Source: Acanthosepion lycidas (Eukaryota; Mollusca; Cephalopoda; Sepiida; Sepiidae). Taken from it: a stretch of 64,000 bases of DNA. Positions 25,303-40,151 of the stretch are shown one piece after another; the stretch's first letter is position 1; each line of letters begins with the position of its first letter. The DNA is taken from the NCBI GenBank assembly GCA_963932145.1, contig OZ010571.1:152434183-152498182 (forward strand), in the 5' to 3' direction. Both the position numbers and the translations under genes were made by a program. The notes under the pieces were generated by a model, which searched no databases, had not been told where the DNA came from, and saw nothing but the letters and a program-made list of their open reading frames with translations.

Positions 25303-28300
25303 AGCTGCAGTTTAATTTCTACAATCTAGAGAATTATCCCAGGGGTTCAGTAGTGGCATCTGGCATCCAGGTTTTATTTATTTCATGAAAGGTGCTAAAA
25401 ACAAAGAAAACTGTATCAATAGGTACTTGTTAATGATAGGAATGAAAATTGTTATCCTTTTTATTTTTCTCTTACAATGTTTGTATCATACAAGAGAACT
25501 TAAATATTTTCTATAATACATTAGTTTGTGGCCAAGGATTGTTCATGAGTCTTTTATTATTTCAACAATAAACGTCTGTAGAAACAAGAATTAAAGAATG
25601 AAAAAATCTTAGATCTTATTTTTTTAATATATCTCTTTTTTTTTTTTTTTTTTTTTTTTCTCCGTGCTAAGCAGACAAAATGAGTTTTCATTAAATCTGA
25701 TGAGCTTTCCTCCTTGCAGCTTCAACTGCATGAATTTAAGTATGCTACTAGATTGGTAACTGTGTCTCACCATTTTACTGTTGGAGTAACTTGATGCAAC
25801 CATCAGTTCTATTCTAATAGTTTCTTTTCTCACATTTATTGACTGTGGAACTCCCTTCTGATTTCTTGCTTCCCTACCACCTACAATCTTCAAAAATTTA
25901 AATGCAATTTCAATCACCATCTTCTGTCTTTCTGAAACCTGTTCTTTTATTGTCCTTTCTCTTCCACTCTGAGTAAGACCTTGTATCCTAGTGGCATTAT
26001 TATCTTTATCCTATAATGGATTACAATGTCACCTGTGTTACTAAATTGAAATGCAGCTTCACGTTTAGGGAGTTTCATTGTTTCAATTTGTTCACATATA
26101 AGATCAGTTAATGGTGCACTCTGGGTGGGCTGTGTTTCTATTATACTATTGCTTCTCTTCTATCTGAAAAACACTTGGATTTTAGCACCTCAATCTCATT
26201 AACATACATTACATTATTTAGGCACATGTCATCTCCTCAGAATCATTCATGGCTGAGATAGGAATTAAGCAGTTGTTTGGAGTTCATTGATAATCATGAG
26301 ACATCTCTTTGTTTACTGTCTTTGTAGTGCTTTATAGCATGGTTCTGATGCATAGAAAATTCTATGGAACCAATCTCCCACATAATAGCCTTTAAACTAT
26401 ATACTTGAAGGACAAATGGTGTAGCCTACCAAATTAGACATAACTAACCTCACTACTTGGCCATGAGGATTAGAAGCAGTTAAGTTTTAATGTAAAAAGA
26501 TGGTCACCTCCTTGGACATAAATGACTGGCCTCAATCTGAATGAATGAATGCATGCAGAAATTCCAAAGCAGACAGAACAATTAGCCAGCATTCCATAAG
26601 AGTGTCTGTCTGATGTCGAGTTATTACATGGAAATACAAAAGCCAATTGACTGTTTTATCTATTAGTCAACATATATCTATTTCTGTTAGACACTGGCTG
26701 AAGGATCCTTGAAGTCAACATTCAATTTGTTCAGATGGTTGTTGTATATCCTTGGTCATGTGACTTTCACAAGTTGCTGTTATCCTTTTAATCTCTTCAA
26801 GTGAATAAAACAAGTTTCTACTCTGCAATAATAAATGGACTACACTGGGTGAAATGAAAAAATGTTAATGTTCTGGCAATTAGGGTGTGTAAAGGAATCA
26901 GTCAATTTTAGAGAATGTGTTAGCAATCTGGGTTTATCTGCCTGGCCAAATGCAATAAAAAAAAAAAAAAAAAAAAGGCATGAGAAAAACCTGATAGCTT
27001 GCATTGATATCTTGATTTTCTTGTCATTCTTTACTTTTTCTCACTTGTTTACCATCAACCAAATGAAACCAACTTATAATTGGTGATCACTTGAAAATGT
27101 TTATCTAAGAACTAATGCCTGCTTCAATGATTGTCTCTGGCTTTTTATCAGTTGCTTGGAAAATGCAACTGGTAATAACATGATCTGAAGTATTAGTCTT
27201 AATAAATAGGCATTTGTCCTCAATTGACAAGACTGGAACATTTGCAGTGTCTTGTTTAAAACCTTTAATAGTGGAAACTGCAAGAGAAAATCCTTAGGAC
27301 TCAACTAGCAGATGGACTTTTTGAGAAAATTAGTGTATCCACCTTCAATAATATGAGTAGATGTTGGAAATTCTGTTCAGAGTAACCATATCTTCTGGAA
27401 CTGGTAGATCCAAAAGATGTATGTAACTGGTTAGGATCAGGTTTCATATTTTGCTATTGGCAGTAGAATCTAGTCCCCAGCAAATTGTCACTCTTCAGCC
27501 AAATGAATTAAAAAAAAAATTGCAGTCCCTTTGAAGGTCCTTTGAAGAATTTTCACACATTATCAAAACTTTTTTTTCACTGCAGGAGAAACATAGATAT
27601 TCAGTTTATTTGGATTCTGGACTTCACTTTTGTATCGGCGACCTCTCATTGTTGAGCAGTGTTTCTTGCATTCAAATCAGCATCAAAATGAGTGCGTTTA
27701 AGCAATCTGTCCATGTATGATAAACATCCAGATAAAGCAGACTAATTGTAAGTGGAATAAATTGTTATAATGCTCAGCAAACAAATGTGAGTGGGATTAT
27801 TTTAGCTTTATTCATTTTGAAATAGATGCAGGGCTCTACAAAGTGCAAAATACATACAACATAGATTATATTCTTGAGCAGTATACTAGCAATTGCAGTG
27901 ATACTACATTAAGTAATAGTAACTATAGTAATGTAGTGTTAGTACTAACACCATGGCGACAAATTTAATAACAGTTACATGGATGACCGATTATCAATAA
28001 ATATTTCCATCTGCTTTTAGAATGCCCTTGAGAAATATTTTCATACTTGCACATTTTTTTTATATTTGATTTTATGTAAAAAAAAAAAAACAAAGTATAA
28101 AATAACACCATTTTATACTAAAATTAGGGAAAGGCTTTAAGATATACATGATACTTAAAGAAACTGATTGGTTGTATCATTCTAAAAATGCTTAACAAAA
28201 CGTGGATCATTTGTGCAGAATGTTTCTGAAATGGATTTATTTTTTAAACAAGTTTCAATGATGTTGTGCATCAATTTCAAATTTTGATTGAAATTCTGCT

Positions 28301-31300
28301 TAAATAATGTTTGTAAATTTTGCATGTCTTCCAATATTCTTCAAGTTGAAATTCATCAAAATCTTTTTAAAGATTTTTCTTTCATACACATTGGTGTAGT
28401 GATAGTTTTCATTATTGATATCCTACCAAATTGTCTGTCTTGTGCATGACTAGATTTTTTTTATGCAAGTTTTGTGCTTATTTGCCTTTTTGTAACTTTT
28501 CTTTTATAGGATTAGCTTCTGCTAACTCTGCTCTCGATGGCATTCCATTTAAGATTGGTGGCAAATTTAAAGTACCTAATAAGGTAAGGAAATTTTTTAA
28601 AAAAAAAGGTGTCTTTTGATTTTCCATAGAACTAACTGCCAACTACTGATATTATTATGAAGCTTTTCATGCCTCTCTCATAAATAGGATAGAATTAAAG
28701 TATGAAATATTTGTATAAAAAACTTTCTTACCAATCATTACATCTTTCATTAACATCAATTTGATAAAATAATTTTTCACAGGATCTAAATTAAATAATG
28801 ATTTTCTTTTTAATTATATAACAGCCCTATTTTGTTTGTAATACTAGACCAATGACAATATCTTTCTTCCTGATTTTTACTACATAACGTACTGATTAAA
28901 AGCTGAAGTTTGCTAAAATAAAAATTGCAAAATTTTACTTTTCACCATTCGTCTTTGGTGATTTTCATTTATTTATCATACAGTGAATGACTTTTGAGGA
29001 TTGATTTACTTGAATAACAGAAGTAAAATAAACCATTTTAAAGAATCTTTAATGCTTTCGATTGAGTAGAAAGAAGATCCTAAATTTCATTATTTCTTTT
29101 CTTTCATTTTTATATTTTGGATAATAGTAAATGACACAATTCAAAGTGTATAAATTTCAAACATTTTGACTAAAATTATTTTATTTTCTCTAAGAAGAAT
29201 TAATTTTCAAACTTTTTAAAGAATAATATACACAATGAGCAGGTGGTGTGATGGATAGTGGCTTGGATTGTGAAATCATAGAGCCGAGTTCAAATTCCAG
29301 TCAGGTTCATTAGATTGACTTACACACAAATACCAATCTCTTCTTCCCCTGAATTGTAACTGAAGTCACTTGGGACTGCAATCCAAGCTTTATTCTACTA
29401 AAAGTTAGCAACAATACAGTGGTGGATTCACTAGCCTTTTCTTAGTATTAGTAAAAAATGACATCGGTTTGGATCTACATATCTCCTGTTGTAGCATCAT
29501 TTTGTCACCTAGTTCATTGTAGCATGTTGTTGTCTTCCGTTGTGGGTATTACTGGATCTTGTATTGCATTAAGAAATGTTGAAATTTTGTGACAGGGTGC
29601 CAAATGGCAAATTGAAACTGTTGGCTCTCATCCATCTGGATATCTAATGTTAGTATAAATTGGGTTTTACTATCAAGGAGTTCAACTTGATCCATGAATT
29701 GATGATTTTTGTTTTTTCTCACAAACCTCCTTAGTAATATGTGTTCAGGTGTCATTAGTCAAGAGGGCAGTTAGTTTCCATGGCATGAACAGCACTGGAA
29801 TATAAAAAATAAAATGTTCCTGCTGTACATAGCAATGATCTTAGGGAGGGTAACACATGTTCCTGATGCTTTTCAGGGAGGTTGCATGACCTAAAGGTCA
29901 AAAGAATTACTTTCCATATATGGTGTGCAATTAAACTTTTCTACCTGTACATTTCCTGTTGGCTGATATGGTGTGGTCTTCCTAATGAAAAAACCCTTTC
30001 TGGAAAAGATAATCTTTGAATTTGTTAGACAAGAAAAACTTGTTTGGGTCAGAATGTATATGACTTAGGCTAAATAATAACCCTGGACATATTATCAGTG
30101 TTGTTATGTGCATGTTAGAATGCAGAAAGTCACACAGGAAATGTTAGTATTTGTCCACTATCATGAGTAAGTATAGATTATGTGTGATAAAAGGCAGTGA
30201 TCCCTTGAAATCAATACTAAGCTGCTCCATCAGTTTTCTTTCTTTGATGAGCCTTCCTTCTTGGTGGGTTATAAAAGCGGGGTTTAATTTTGGTGCAGAC
30301 CTGGCAGGACGTGTAATACATCTACTGTAGAAAAGGGGAGATTTCTTGCTCTGATATAATGTAGGAGCAGATTTATTCCAGGGTGGCAAAGTTTTTTGTG
30401 AATAACTGCTTGTGTTCAGATATTAACTGTCAAATAGATGTATGTTCAAGTAATTATATGAGGGAACAACATTTTCTTTGCCAGATCAGAGTGTATAATT
30501 ATATAACTAGATGCTGTTAGCTCCATTCCCAAATTGTATTTTAGGATTTTTGTACATCATATACTATAAAGGCCACTGATCTCTGGCCTATGATCAAAGT
30601 GAAGTGTCAGTGTCAAATAGTGGTTCCTTTTATGCACTGTGCTTCAATAATGGCCATTGTTTTTGTTTTTACATTATCATACAGTATTTTAATTCACTGC
30701 CCTTTTAATGTCCTTGACATAAACTTTATTGGATGTCCTCCTTAGTTTAGGATGGCTGAAATAACCACGTCGGATGCATTGCATCCTACCTCAAAGGTTA
30801 AATTTTCGTCTACAAATTGGAGTGTAGCTTTCTCTAATTCTTTCTTCAGCTGGTTGAAAGCTGCCAGTGCTTTCTTTTCTATTAAGAATTTCTTTGTTTC
30901 TATTAATGGAAAAGACAGTATACTTAGCAAGGCCATTGGATAAGGTAGAGGGTACGCGTCAATTTCCGTATATCTGTAAATCGTCTGTGAACAATCAATG
31001 CACATTTGTTTCTTATGTTGGTGGCTAGAGTTCTTCACAGCCACTACCTGAGCTTGCCAAGTTGATTTTTTAATGTTGTAAGAGGGACTTTGCAAATCAC
31101 AGATACAATAATAGTAAGATGCCACTAATTCCCATATATACATTTTTCTTTAACCTGTCGTGTGATCTAATTATTTCAAGATGAAATTGACTGTGCTTGC
31201 ACTCTGGCAATCCATGTTCAAACCCAAATGTCAGCAGCAACACTTTATTTGTATATAACAGTGATGCACTTGGCTTCAATTATGACTTCAAATAGTAAAT

Positions 31301-32147
31301 GGGGGATTTCATTTGTGATGAAAGCTTGATCTTCTCTGCTGCTAAAATTTATTGATTTGAGAGCAATTAGTTTACAGGTTAGTGATATATTTGAGGAAAG
31401 TAATGACTCTTCTAGTTCTACCTGGGCCAATAAGTATTGCTGACGTCCACCACCCAGAAATAATTCTGGAAAGGGATGTCATATTAGAGTGCTTCTCTTT
31501 GATGAAATCCTAGCCACATATTATATCTGAACACAGCTCTTGCAAAACGCCAAGACATGTGGCAACATATGCCTGATTGTTGTGACCAAGAGTTATTCAC
31601 TACTATATAGCTTTTGGAATTATTCAGAATTGTCTGTATCATAGTAATATCTTTCTTAGCTGAGTGAACTTTACTTTAGATTTCGCACAAGTCTTTCATT
31701 GATATAACTGTTTGTACAACATGTATCAAGAAGGCTACTAAATTTCCTCCCATTCACAGCCACCCATTTGGTATCATTCAATATGGCATTTATATATATA
31801 TATATATATATATAATAATTAAGTAATTCATCGAGTCTAGAAGAAACCTCAATAGAATGCAGAAAGCACTGGACGACCATTTCGTCCTATATTTGGAACT
31901 CATCAGCAGTGCGCATCCACTACCTAGAATTGAAACCTGAACCTGAGGCAAACACCATTCCAGCTGTACCAACGGTTCTCGGTGACGAAGAGGTAACAAA
32001 TTAGACTCTTTATAGCGCCGCTCAGTCACAAATTCCATGGTGGAACTTCTCCAAGTTTCTCTTTTACCCATAGGACTGTGCCTCCCTGAGCTACGACTAC
32101 TATCCCCAAGCTGCTCACTCCAGAGCATTAGAAGCTGGTTCAAGCAA

Positions 32148-32204
<57 letters not shown>

Positions 32205-33294
32205 GTGTGTGTGTGTGTGTGTACCAGAGTTGCTGCTTAAAATTCTTATGATCAATAGTATTCAAGAAGTCATAAAAAAATCTTGGATGGCTATCTATAC
32301 TTTTGTTTGATATAACTCTGTCTGACTAGAAAGCACTCATTTTCATTACATTCTTAGGCTATTATTATCAAATTGAGAGTCTATAAATTGCTTCACTCTT
32401 GATGTTGGATGATCTGTGTGAATCAATTTCAAAAGGATGTTCTTACCTTGATTTTTGCTCTGTCATTAAACAATTCCTTACTAATAAATTAATAGGAAGT
32501 ATAAATGTAGTGGATCTCAGAAATATTTGATCGCTATTCAACTTGAATCTATGTTCTCGTGCAAGATTCTCCTTCATAATTGTACTATACTTTTTCCGCA
32601 TCAATTTTTAAGATAACCGTTTTTATACTCGTTCGAAAAATAACTAAGGGAGGTAACTTTTTCTTTAATAATCAAAATTAATTCCTCTTCAAGGAATCTA
32701 TAATTCATTTCCAAATATAACAACGATATCACAAGTTTTCGATAGAATTTGTATTATTTTCCTTTCTCCTGTGTTCAGTAATACGTTTTAATTACTAAAA
32801 GTTATTTCTTTCTGATACTTTTTAATTATTAAAAGAATTATTTTTGTTCTACTTAACTTTTCATGGCAATTTTGTCATTTATATTGTCACAGGTTTCAAT
32901 TCCCAAAGAACTGCTAGCTCGAAGAAAATGCAGTGCTCTAGACGACGAGGTAAGTTTATCTTAGGATTTTAGTATTTGATGGTGAATATTAAGAAAACAT
33001 TTCTTTTTAAAACTAAAAGTTCTTTTTAGACTGACAGATGAATAAAGTTTTTCTACTGCTATCATCATTGTCTGGGTCGTATTTTTAAGGATAAATTCTA
33101 AAGCAATTTCCAAATTTTATACTTTGTTGAATTTTCTTTCTTTCTTCAACTGTAATCTTATATAAATTCTGATATTTTGTCAGATTTTGGAACATAGGTC
33201 AAGTGAAGAACTTTTCATCACCCTACCCATTGCATAATAATGTTTGCTTTGGAATATGTTTCATTATAATAGACCTGATAATGAGATCATAAGA

Positions 33295-33325
<31 letters not shown>

Positions 33326-34780
33326 TATCTATATCTCTATATATATATAATTGTACAGTACAGCTAAGTCAAAATAGCTTGAGTTGCAGTAAATAAATAG
33401 TGCTTAATGTCTAAAATAAGCAGCTGCACTATAATTTAGCAAATGCTAAGAATGTATATTGTAAATAATGACTGATGATTGTTTGATGTGCGAAACGTTT
33501 AGTTTGAATTTTAAAAGTTTTTATTGTGTCTCTAATTTTTACTCTCTATCTCTCTCATATAATCTCATATCAAATATTATTATATAAGTCAACACTTTCA
33601 AAATAACATTGGCATTATTCAACTGATGTTTAAGGATGTTTATACTTGCAATGAATCACATGAGTTTCAACTTTTCATATCTATCCTTATTAAAAATAAG
33701 TATATTTTCATGGCTGTCCTTGTTAATAACACATTGTTTAGCTTACTGTATCTTTAGTGTGATCCCTATGACTCTTGTCTAAGAAATTACCATAATTTTC
33801 TGCATTGATGTACTGTGTCTGTTAACAAATGTCCAAAACAACAAAGGCACTGAAAAAGTCTACATCACAGATCTACAGTATCTGCTGTAATTATCTAGGA
33901 TTTATTTATTTTCAAAACTTCAAACTGTGCACAGGACACAAACTCTTTTATGATGGAGATGATTTTCCCATTCACCAAAGATCTTAAATGATCATTGACC
34001 ATCGATTTCAAAGGAATCTGTGATACTAGCTCAAAATGTTACTCCACCTCCTCCACTATTCTCTTCTTATGTGTTGAGTGACTTTCCATCAAAGGCTCAA
34101 CCTCGATTCTAACTATCAAGTCTATTCAATGAAACTAACATTTATCACTAAAATTTACTGTTGATTTTCCATCTACTTCTTTCTCCAACTTACACATTAT
34201 TTCTCTATGTGATGCTTACTTAAAGATTGTAATTAGATTGTATTCATGTTTTTAGCCAGTGTTTTTAATAGCCTGCATCTTTTCAGTTTATATTCACAAT
34301 ATTAGCTTTTTTCAAATATTTTTTTCTGCTCAATCTATTTTCCTTGTTTATTACTCTTTTAATTTTTCTCAAATCACTTTTGCAACATTCTTAAAATCAG
34401 TTTCCTTGTTCTTATCTTGCCAATATTTATATCATACTTTATATTTTGTTCATAGATTTGGCTATTTCCAAAGTTGTTTTTTCATCACTTTTTAGCTTTA
34501 CATCTTGTTTTTTTGTTGTTGTAGTTGTTGTTTTTGTTTGTTTTTGTTTTTTTGAGCTGATATTTTATGATCCTTGTCAGTCACTACATGTCTGAAATAA
34601 AAAAAAGCAATACTATTGTATGTATTCATTTACAGTATGATGAGCAAACCTTGAGTTTCATAATGAAAGTTTGCATTACCAACTTACTTTTAAGCTGAAG
34701 TTCACTTGGTATCAAATAAATATATATTAAAAATTTTACAAACATATGTTGGTTAATATCAATTTTATTATGAAAATTTA

Positions 34781-34835
<55 letters not shown>

Positions 34836-37800
34836 CCAAAACCACCAACAAAATAAAAAGTGTTAAGCAGCAGCCAGCACTGCCTCCAATCCAGTCTTTT
34901 GGGAAATAACTCAAATAGGTCAAATATTTTACATTCAAAAACATTCATTCACTTGAGAGACAAACTCAAATACAACCTCAAGTCTATCAATTTTCTTCTT
35001 TTATTCCTTTAAAACTTTAGCACCTAATCACACTGAATGGAGAACTATGCTTGCCATAATGGGATCAAGATCTTTGAGAAATTATGTTAAGACCAAATAC
35101 TAGTTCAAACCTTCCAGTATACACTTCGAAAAATCCAGACACTTACTAAAATATGGTTAATCTTCAAATCAGCAATTGTCCTAAAAAGCCACCTTAGACA
35201 CAAACTGTTTCTCCATCACACAGTGAAAATGGTGAAAGTCCATCACACTTTTGTTTGAACGTTATTTTTGATGGATATTCAAGTAGCTCTGTTTTTCAAT
35301 TAAACAGTATTTTTTCCAACAACATCTACTGGTCTGAATAATTTGAGAAATCTTGTCAGAAAATATTAAGAATTTGCAGAGAGTTTGTTTTCAAAAGCAC
35401 TATTCAGGCTGTTTTTGACCATAAGTCCTATGTGGACAAGCATTTAGGCATGTCAGAACAAACAACTTCTTGTGACACAAAAGACGAACGTCCATTATGG
35501 TACTCCAAGTTGTGCCCGGCGACAACACACACACGCCATTCGAGGACGTTTCCGCACATGCTCGTTACACTCCTCCCTGATCTCTAGATCACACAAATGG
35601 CAATGTGGGGCAGGCCGTTTCTGCCTGGTGCTCCGTCTCAGAGGTATGGTCTCAAGCGCTTTCTCAGTGGTGCTCTCTTCAGACGTCTCATTGAGCTCAT
35701 CCTGCATAGGTTCATCAAGCGTGCTACTCTCTGAGGTGTGCTCTTCCTGTGATTTTATATAAACCATCGGGGCCTCATCATCAGAACTAACGTGGTTGCT
35801 GACGGAGCAATCCTTCCCGCACGCTGGTCGCACATCTTTTATGTGGCGCGGTATTCCATCAATAGAGACGGAGTGTGGGCTATTAATTTGTGTCACCATA
35901 CCCTTGCTGAACTGTGTCGTACACCTTCCATGTGGATTTTTCATCCAGACAGTCTCTCCTACCGTATAAGGATTGGCAACCGTGTTGTCACGCACCAAAG
36001 CTGCGTCGATACCCTTAATGCGGACCCTGTAAGTGTAGGTTGCATTCGCCGGTGCAGTTGAAGCTGTTTTATTGTCCTTTGGGGTAACATTGTGCCAATA
36101 TACAGCTTCCAAAACTGAACATCGTGTTCTCGCCGTGATGCACTTTATTGTACGATGGGATCTCTCAATTAACCAATTCCCCGATGATACATGGGCACAG
36201 CGAAATCGTATTTGTACATTCCACATCTTTGCAAATGTGGCAAACCTCTCTCCACAAAACGCTGCGCCATTATCCGTAAGCAGCTCAACCGGCTGCCCTC
36301 TTTCACAAAACACTACTTCCAGCTCCTTGATGATGCTAGCAGAGTCTTGGTGGTGCAAGGGCTTCCAAATGACAAAACGACTGGGGCCGCAGTCTATCAG
36401 CGTCAGGTATAGTTGATGTCCGAAATGAGTTACATCCATCGCAACCCTGTGCCAATTTTCCGCGACATCAAGCCTGCCTGGTTTCCAACGCACAGGGGCA
36501 TGGTCGATTGACTGGCATTCCTTGCGTCCCCTAACCACCACTTGCACTTCAGTTTTTGTTACTCTTGGGGTGATCAACTTCACAAAATAGAGTGTTCTCT
36601 TCACACCAGGATGTCCACTGGATTGATGAATAGCTCGTATTTGAGCGACATCTCGCTTTTCAGCCACAGCGCACATAGGTTCTCTGGGTTCCGTCATTTT
36701 GCATATTTCATTTAACCATCGCTGCGGTACTCTAGTAAGTTGGTCAGCTTGATTGTTGCACAACTTGACAAGCTCTACATCAGTGTCCAGCTCGTATTCT
36801 AAGGCCAACTCTTGGAGTGTAGCTAACCGATGTCTAATTAGCATCTCGGAGGCTGCCTTGGTGCGCAATCTCGTCTGTCCAGACAGAGTGTCAGCTACCC
36901 AGCGATGCACACATCCTGAATCTGTCCGTAAATGAATGGTTTTGGCCTTCCATTGTAATGCAAGGTTGACACCTCGCAACACAGAATCGAGCTCAGCCAA
37001 GTTGATGTGCTTGTCTTCGTGCACCGGTTGGAGCCAGCTTGCGTCTTCTGCCACGGCGCCATTGCTCTCCACAACCACATCAGTGGCTAAGGAGCTTGCA
37101 TCTACCCACACAATTACATTTTGCTCACTGATGCACCAGTCACCTTTCACTGGATCGTCCTGGGCTAGTCTCTTAAAATGTTGTCGATCATCTGAGCTAG
37201 AAAAGGGTCCTGCACTTCATCGTCCCATCCAGTGGTAACAGTGTTTGCCCTCCGCTTCACAAATGCTGTGGCAACACGTAACCAACTGCATATGGGAAAA
37301 TGACCAGTCAACTTTCCGCACAGCGAGAAGACAATTCGGCGGGTAAGTTTATCGGGGACTACCGGAAGTTCACATCCACGATGTCATCGCAGTTTTCCTT
37401 GCTCCTCCCAGACATGCAATCCCAGTACGCATGTGCCAATTCTTAGCCGCTCCGGGGTCTTACTTGACAGACCAAACTGCTCCAAATGTTCCTTGAAGCA
37501 GACCACAGAACACACACTCTCATTAACAAAAACGTCAATATAAGAGGAGGAGGCTGCGTTGACGATCTCGTCCTGGCTCAAGACAGTATTAACAATGGCC
37601 CGCATGATTAAAGGGGCAACATTGAGCCCACATCCTAAGCGGGTTAGACAATACCTTTGTCCCTTAATCTCCACTGTTTGGAATGGCCAAAGGGACTTGT
37701 CGATGTGTACCTGCAGATAGGCCCGGCATAGGTTCAGCACTGCAGCATTTGGTCCTTGCTGATGCCATTCCCATAATTTTTGCGAACAAACATCTGCGTT

Positions 37801-39176
37801 GGCCGCGTATGCATCAACATACTCATTGAGTTCCCGATAGTCCATAACGGGCCGAACCTTCTGTTTGTTTTCCTGCAGAATGGCCATGAAGGGGATTAAA
37901 CCCTTTGGGGGTTCGAGTTCCTCCTCCGAGTAAGGAAGCAGCCAGCCGTTATCTATCCAAATCTGGAGTTCCCTATCATACTCCTCCCGAATTTGTGCGG
38001 GAGCTGGATATTCTGCCAGTCTATTTCTTAACGTACCCGGAGGTTGGTTGCCAGCCCATTTCCAAGATGCGGTCCACCTCCGAGTGGTCTCATCGAATTC
38101 TACTTTAAAGTTGGGCTCGCTAATGGTGATAGCAGCAATGACTGGTTCGACACACACTGCGGAAACTTCACCTCACCGGTGCCAGTTACAGATATTCCTC
38201 CCAACTGTTTGATGGCGTCTAGTCTAAGCAGGAAGTCAAATCCAAACAGGTCTCCATCCACGACCAGGGCTTCCATAGTGATGGATGGTTTTGCATCAAC
38301 GCTGACTTGTACCACTCTGATTCCGCAGCAGTCAAGTGCGCCTCCGTCTACTGTAAGAATGTGTGTTGGTTTTCTTGTCCATGCATGACTTGCGGACTAG
38401 TGACTGTGCATCCTGTATCCACCAGAGCTGTACGTGGTATTCCATTAATGCAAACTCTCACTACAGGCAATGCGTCATTTAAAAGAGTTTTGGGGAGGAG
38501 ATTGGCGCTGAATTCTCGACCCCTTGCCCATTTCCCGGACAACACCGAGCAATGTGCCCTTGCCGATGACATCGATAGTGAGTGATGGTTCGTCGATGCT
38601 TGGTACCAGCACCTTTGGATGGTTCACGACTCCATCGCACTTATAACACCTCTTGCGCACATCTGTTTCCTTCAACTGTGCAACCACTGCGGCCTGCTCT
38701 ATAATGAAACAAAAGAAAGCATAACTGTAAAAATATTCTTTTTTTGTGTCCATAAGCATGGGTTTTTCTCAATTTAAATTGAGACAGAAGAATGGGTGTT
38801 TTAATATATAATTTCATGCCTACTTTACTCTAATAATTATTATTATTGTTATTATTATCCTTATTATTATTATTATTAACAACAAGTCATTATAATAAGT
38901 ATTTATATGGTTTTAACACTTATCCCCACCAGATGAATAACTAAAAATGCTGAGAGGTATTGAGGGTTAAGGAAGTTTATAGCAGGAATGATAAGAACCA
39001 ATTCAAAGAAAAATTATTTTCTTTGAACACTATCTTAGACATCAAGTACTTTGAAAAACCAATTAATTTAAGAATATCATTTGTTTAAACTAAACATATG
39101 TAACATTTCTTAACACTAGTAAAATTTTATTACACAAGAAAAAATATCAGAAAAGGCATTAAGCATATTTAGCATT

Positions 39177-39211
<35 letters not shown>

Positions 39212-40104
39212 GTAAGACACAAATTATTAGAAATGTATTTGAACACATTCCAGTAAAATGCATTTGATAAGAGAAACAGGTGTGGCTTATGGCTTAGTCT
39301 AATTATAATAGAATTTAATGTTATTTTTAGCAGTATGCATGACAAATAGAGATGTTTTATTGTTCTTTGTTGAATAAAATTGGTTTAATTTTATGTTTAG
39401 TATATACAATGATTATAGAAAAAGTCTTTAAATAGTCATATATTCAGGGACAGAGGATGTTCCAGAAGAGTGTCTCAAAATCTGAAATGGTGAAAAGTGA
39501 CATGTTCTAGTTTGCTGGTATTTCTGTTTACATAGTAGAAATTAAGTAACTTGGCTTTGATAACAAAATAAAAGAAAATTCCCTTAAAATTTTAAATAGG
39601 GTGTATAAATTAACAACACAACATTCTTAAAATTTGACAGGAATTTCTCATGAATGTAAGAATTTGAAAAATGTTGTCTAAGAAATTATTTGCCAAATGT
39701 ACCAAAATTGTGACTAAAAATATGAGTCCAACTACTTTGGTCATTAAAAAAAACATTAACATTATGTTTTCAAAAGCTCACTTTTTCTTTTTTTTTTCTA
39801 ATTAAAGCACAGACTTTTATAGTTTTTTAAAAAGTGTGCTTTTTTTTAAATTCTTCAGATGCAATTTGTGCATTATGGAAAAAATATTAATAATAAAACA
39901 TAAGGATCCGGACATACTATTGAACAGACATAATGAGTTGATCTGTAAATGTAGGCATAAAAATCACCTCATTTTAACGAAGTATGTGTAGATATATAAA
40001 TAGAAAATATAAATTGTTTTAAATGAATATATGAAAATACTGACACTGTGCTCTTTGATATATGTGTTATTGAACTTAAAATTTTTTTATATGTGAACTT
40101 ATTT

Positions 40105-40151
<47 letters not shown>

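Larger units (their letters stand above)
18409..28509 (+). other. UBAP1: UBAP1 intron 1 (10.1 kb)
   Basis: Bounded by GTGAGT and TTTTATAG, phase 1. It contains an (ATTTT)n tract directly after the donor, long T runs (about 19134-19172, 19569-19594, 21018-21045), two AAAAGTTCTT-type elements, two SINE copies, a Gypsy remnant and AT/CA microsatellites. No other coding sequence is recognised in the stretches between these. Confidence 0.75.
28584..32892 (+). other. UBAP1: UBAP1 intron 2 (4.3 kb)
   Basis: Bounded by GTAAGG and TTGTCACAG, phase 0. It holds a SINE copy, the second Gypsy remnant and a block enclosed by (TA)n tracts. The stretches 28600-29230 and 32230-32880 show nothing recognisable. 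Confidence 0.8.
35470..38710 (-). mobile_element. Ty3/Gypsy retrotransposon remnant 3 (pol mostly preserved)
   Basis: This is a block clearly richer in G and C than the surrounding intron. On the minus strand it reads zinc knuckle, protease, reverse transcriptase, RNase H and integrase, the Ty3/Gypsy order. Most of gag is missing at the 38.7 kb side, and no LTR pair could be seen. A few frameshifts and one small catalytic deletion break an otherwise long pol, so it is the youngest of the three Gypsy insertions here. It is antisense to UBAP1. Confidence 0.88.

Noticed and set aside
35472-37238. Plus-strand open frames over Gypsy remnant 3
   Set aside because: They are antisense shadows of the RNase H-integrase frame and have no recognisable domain.
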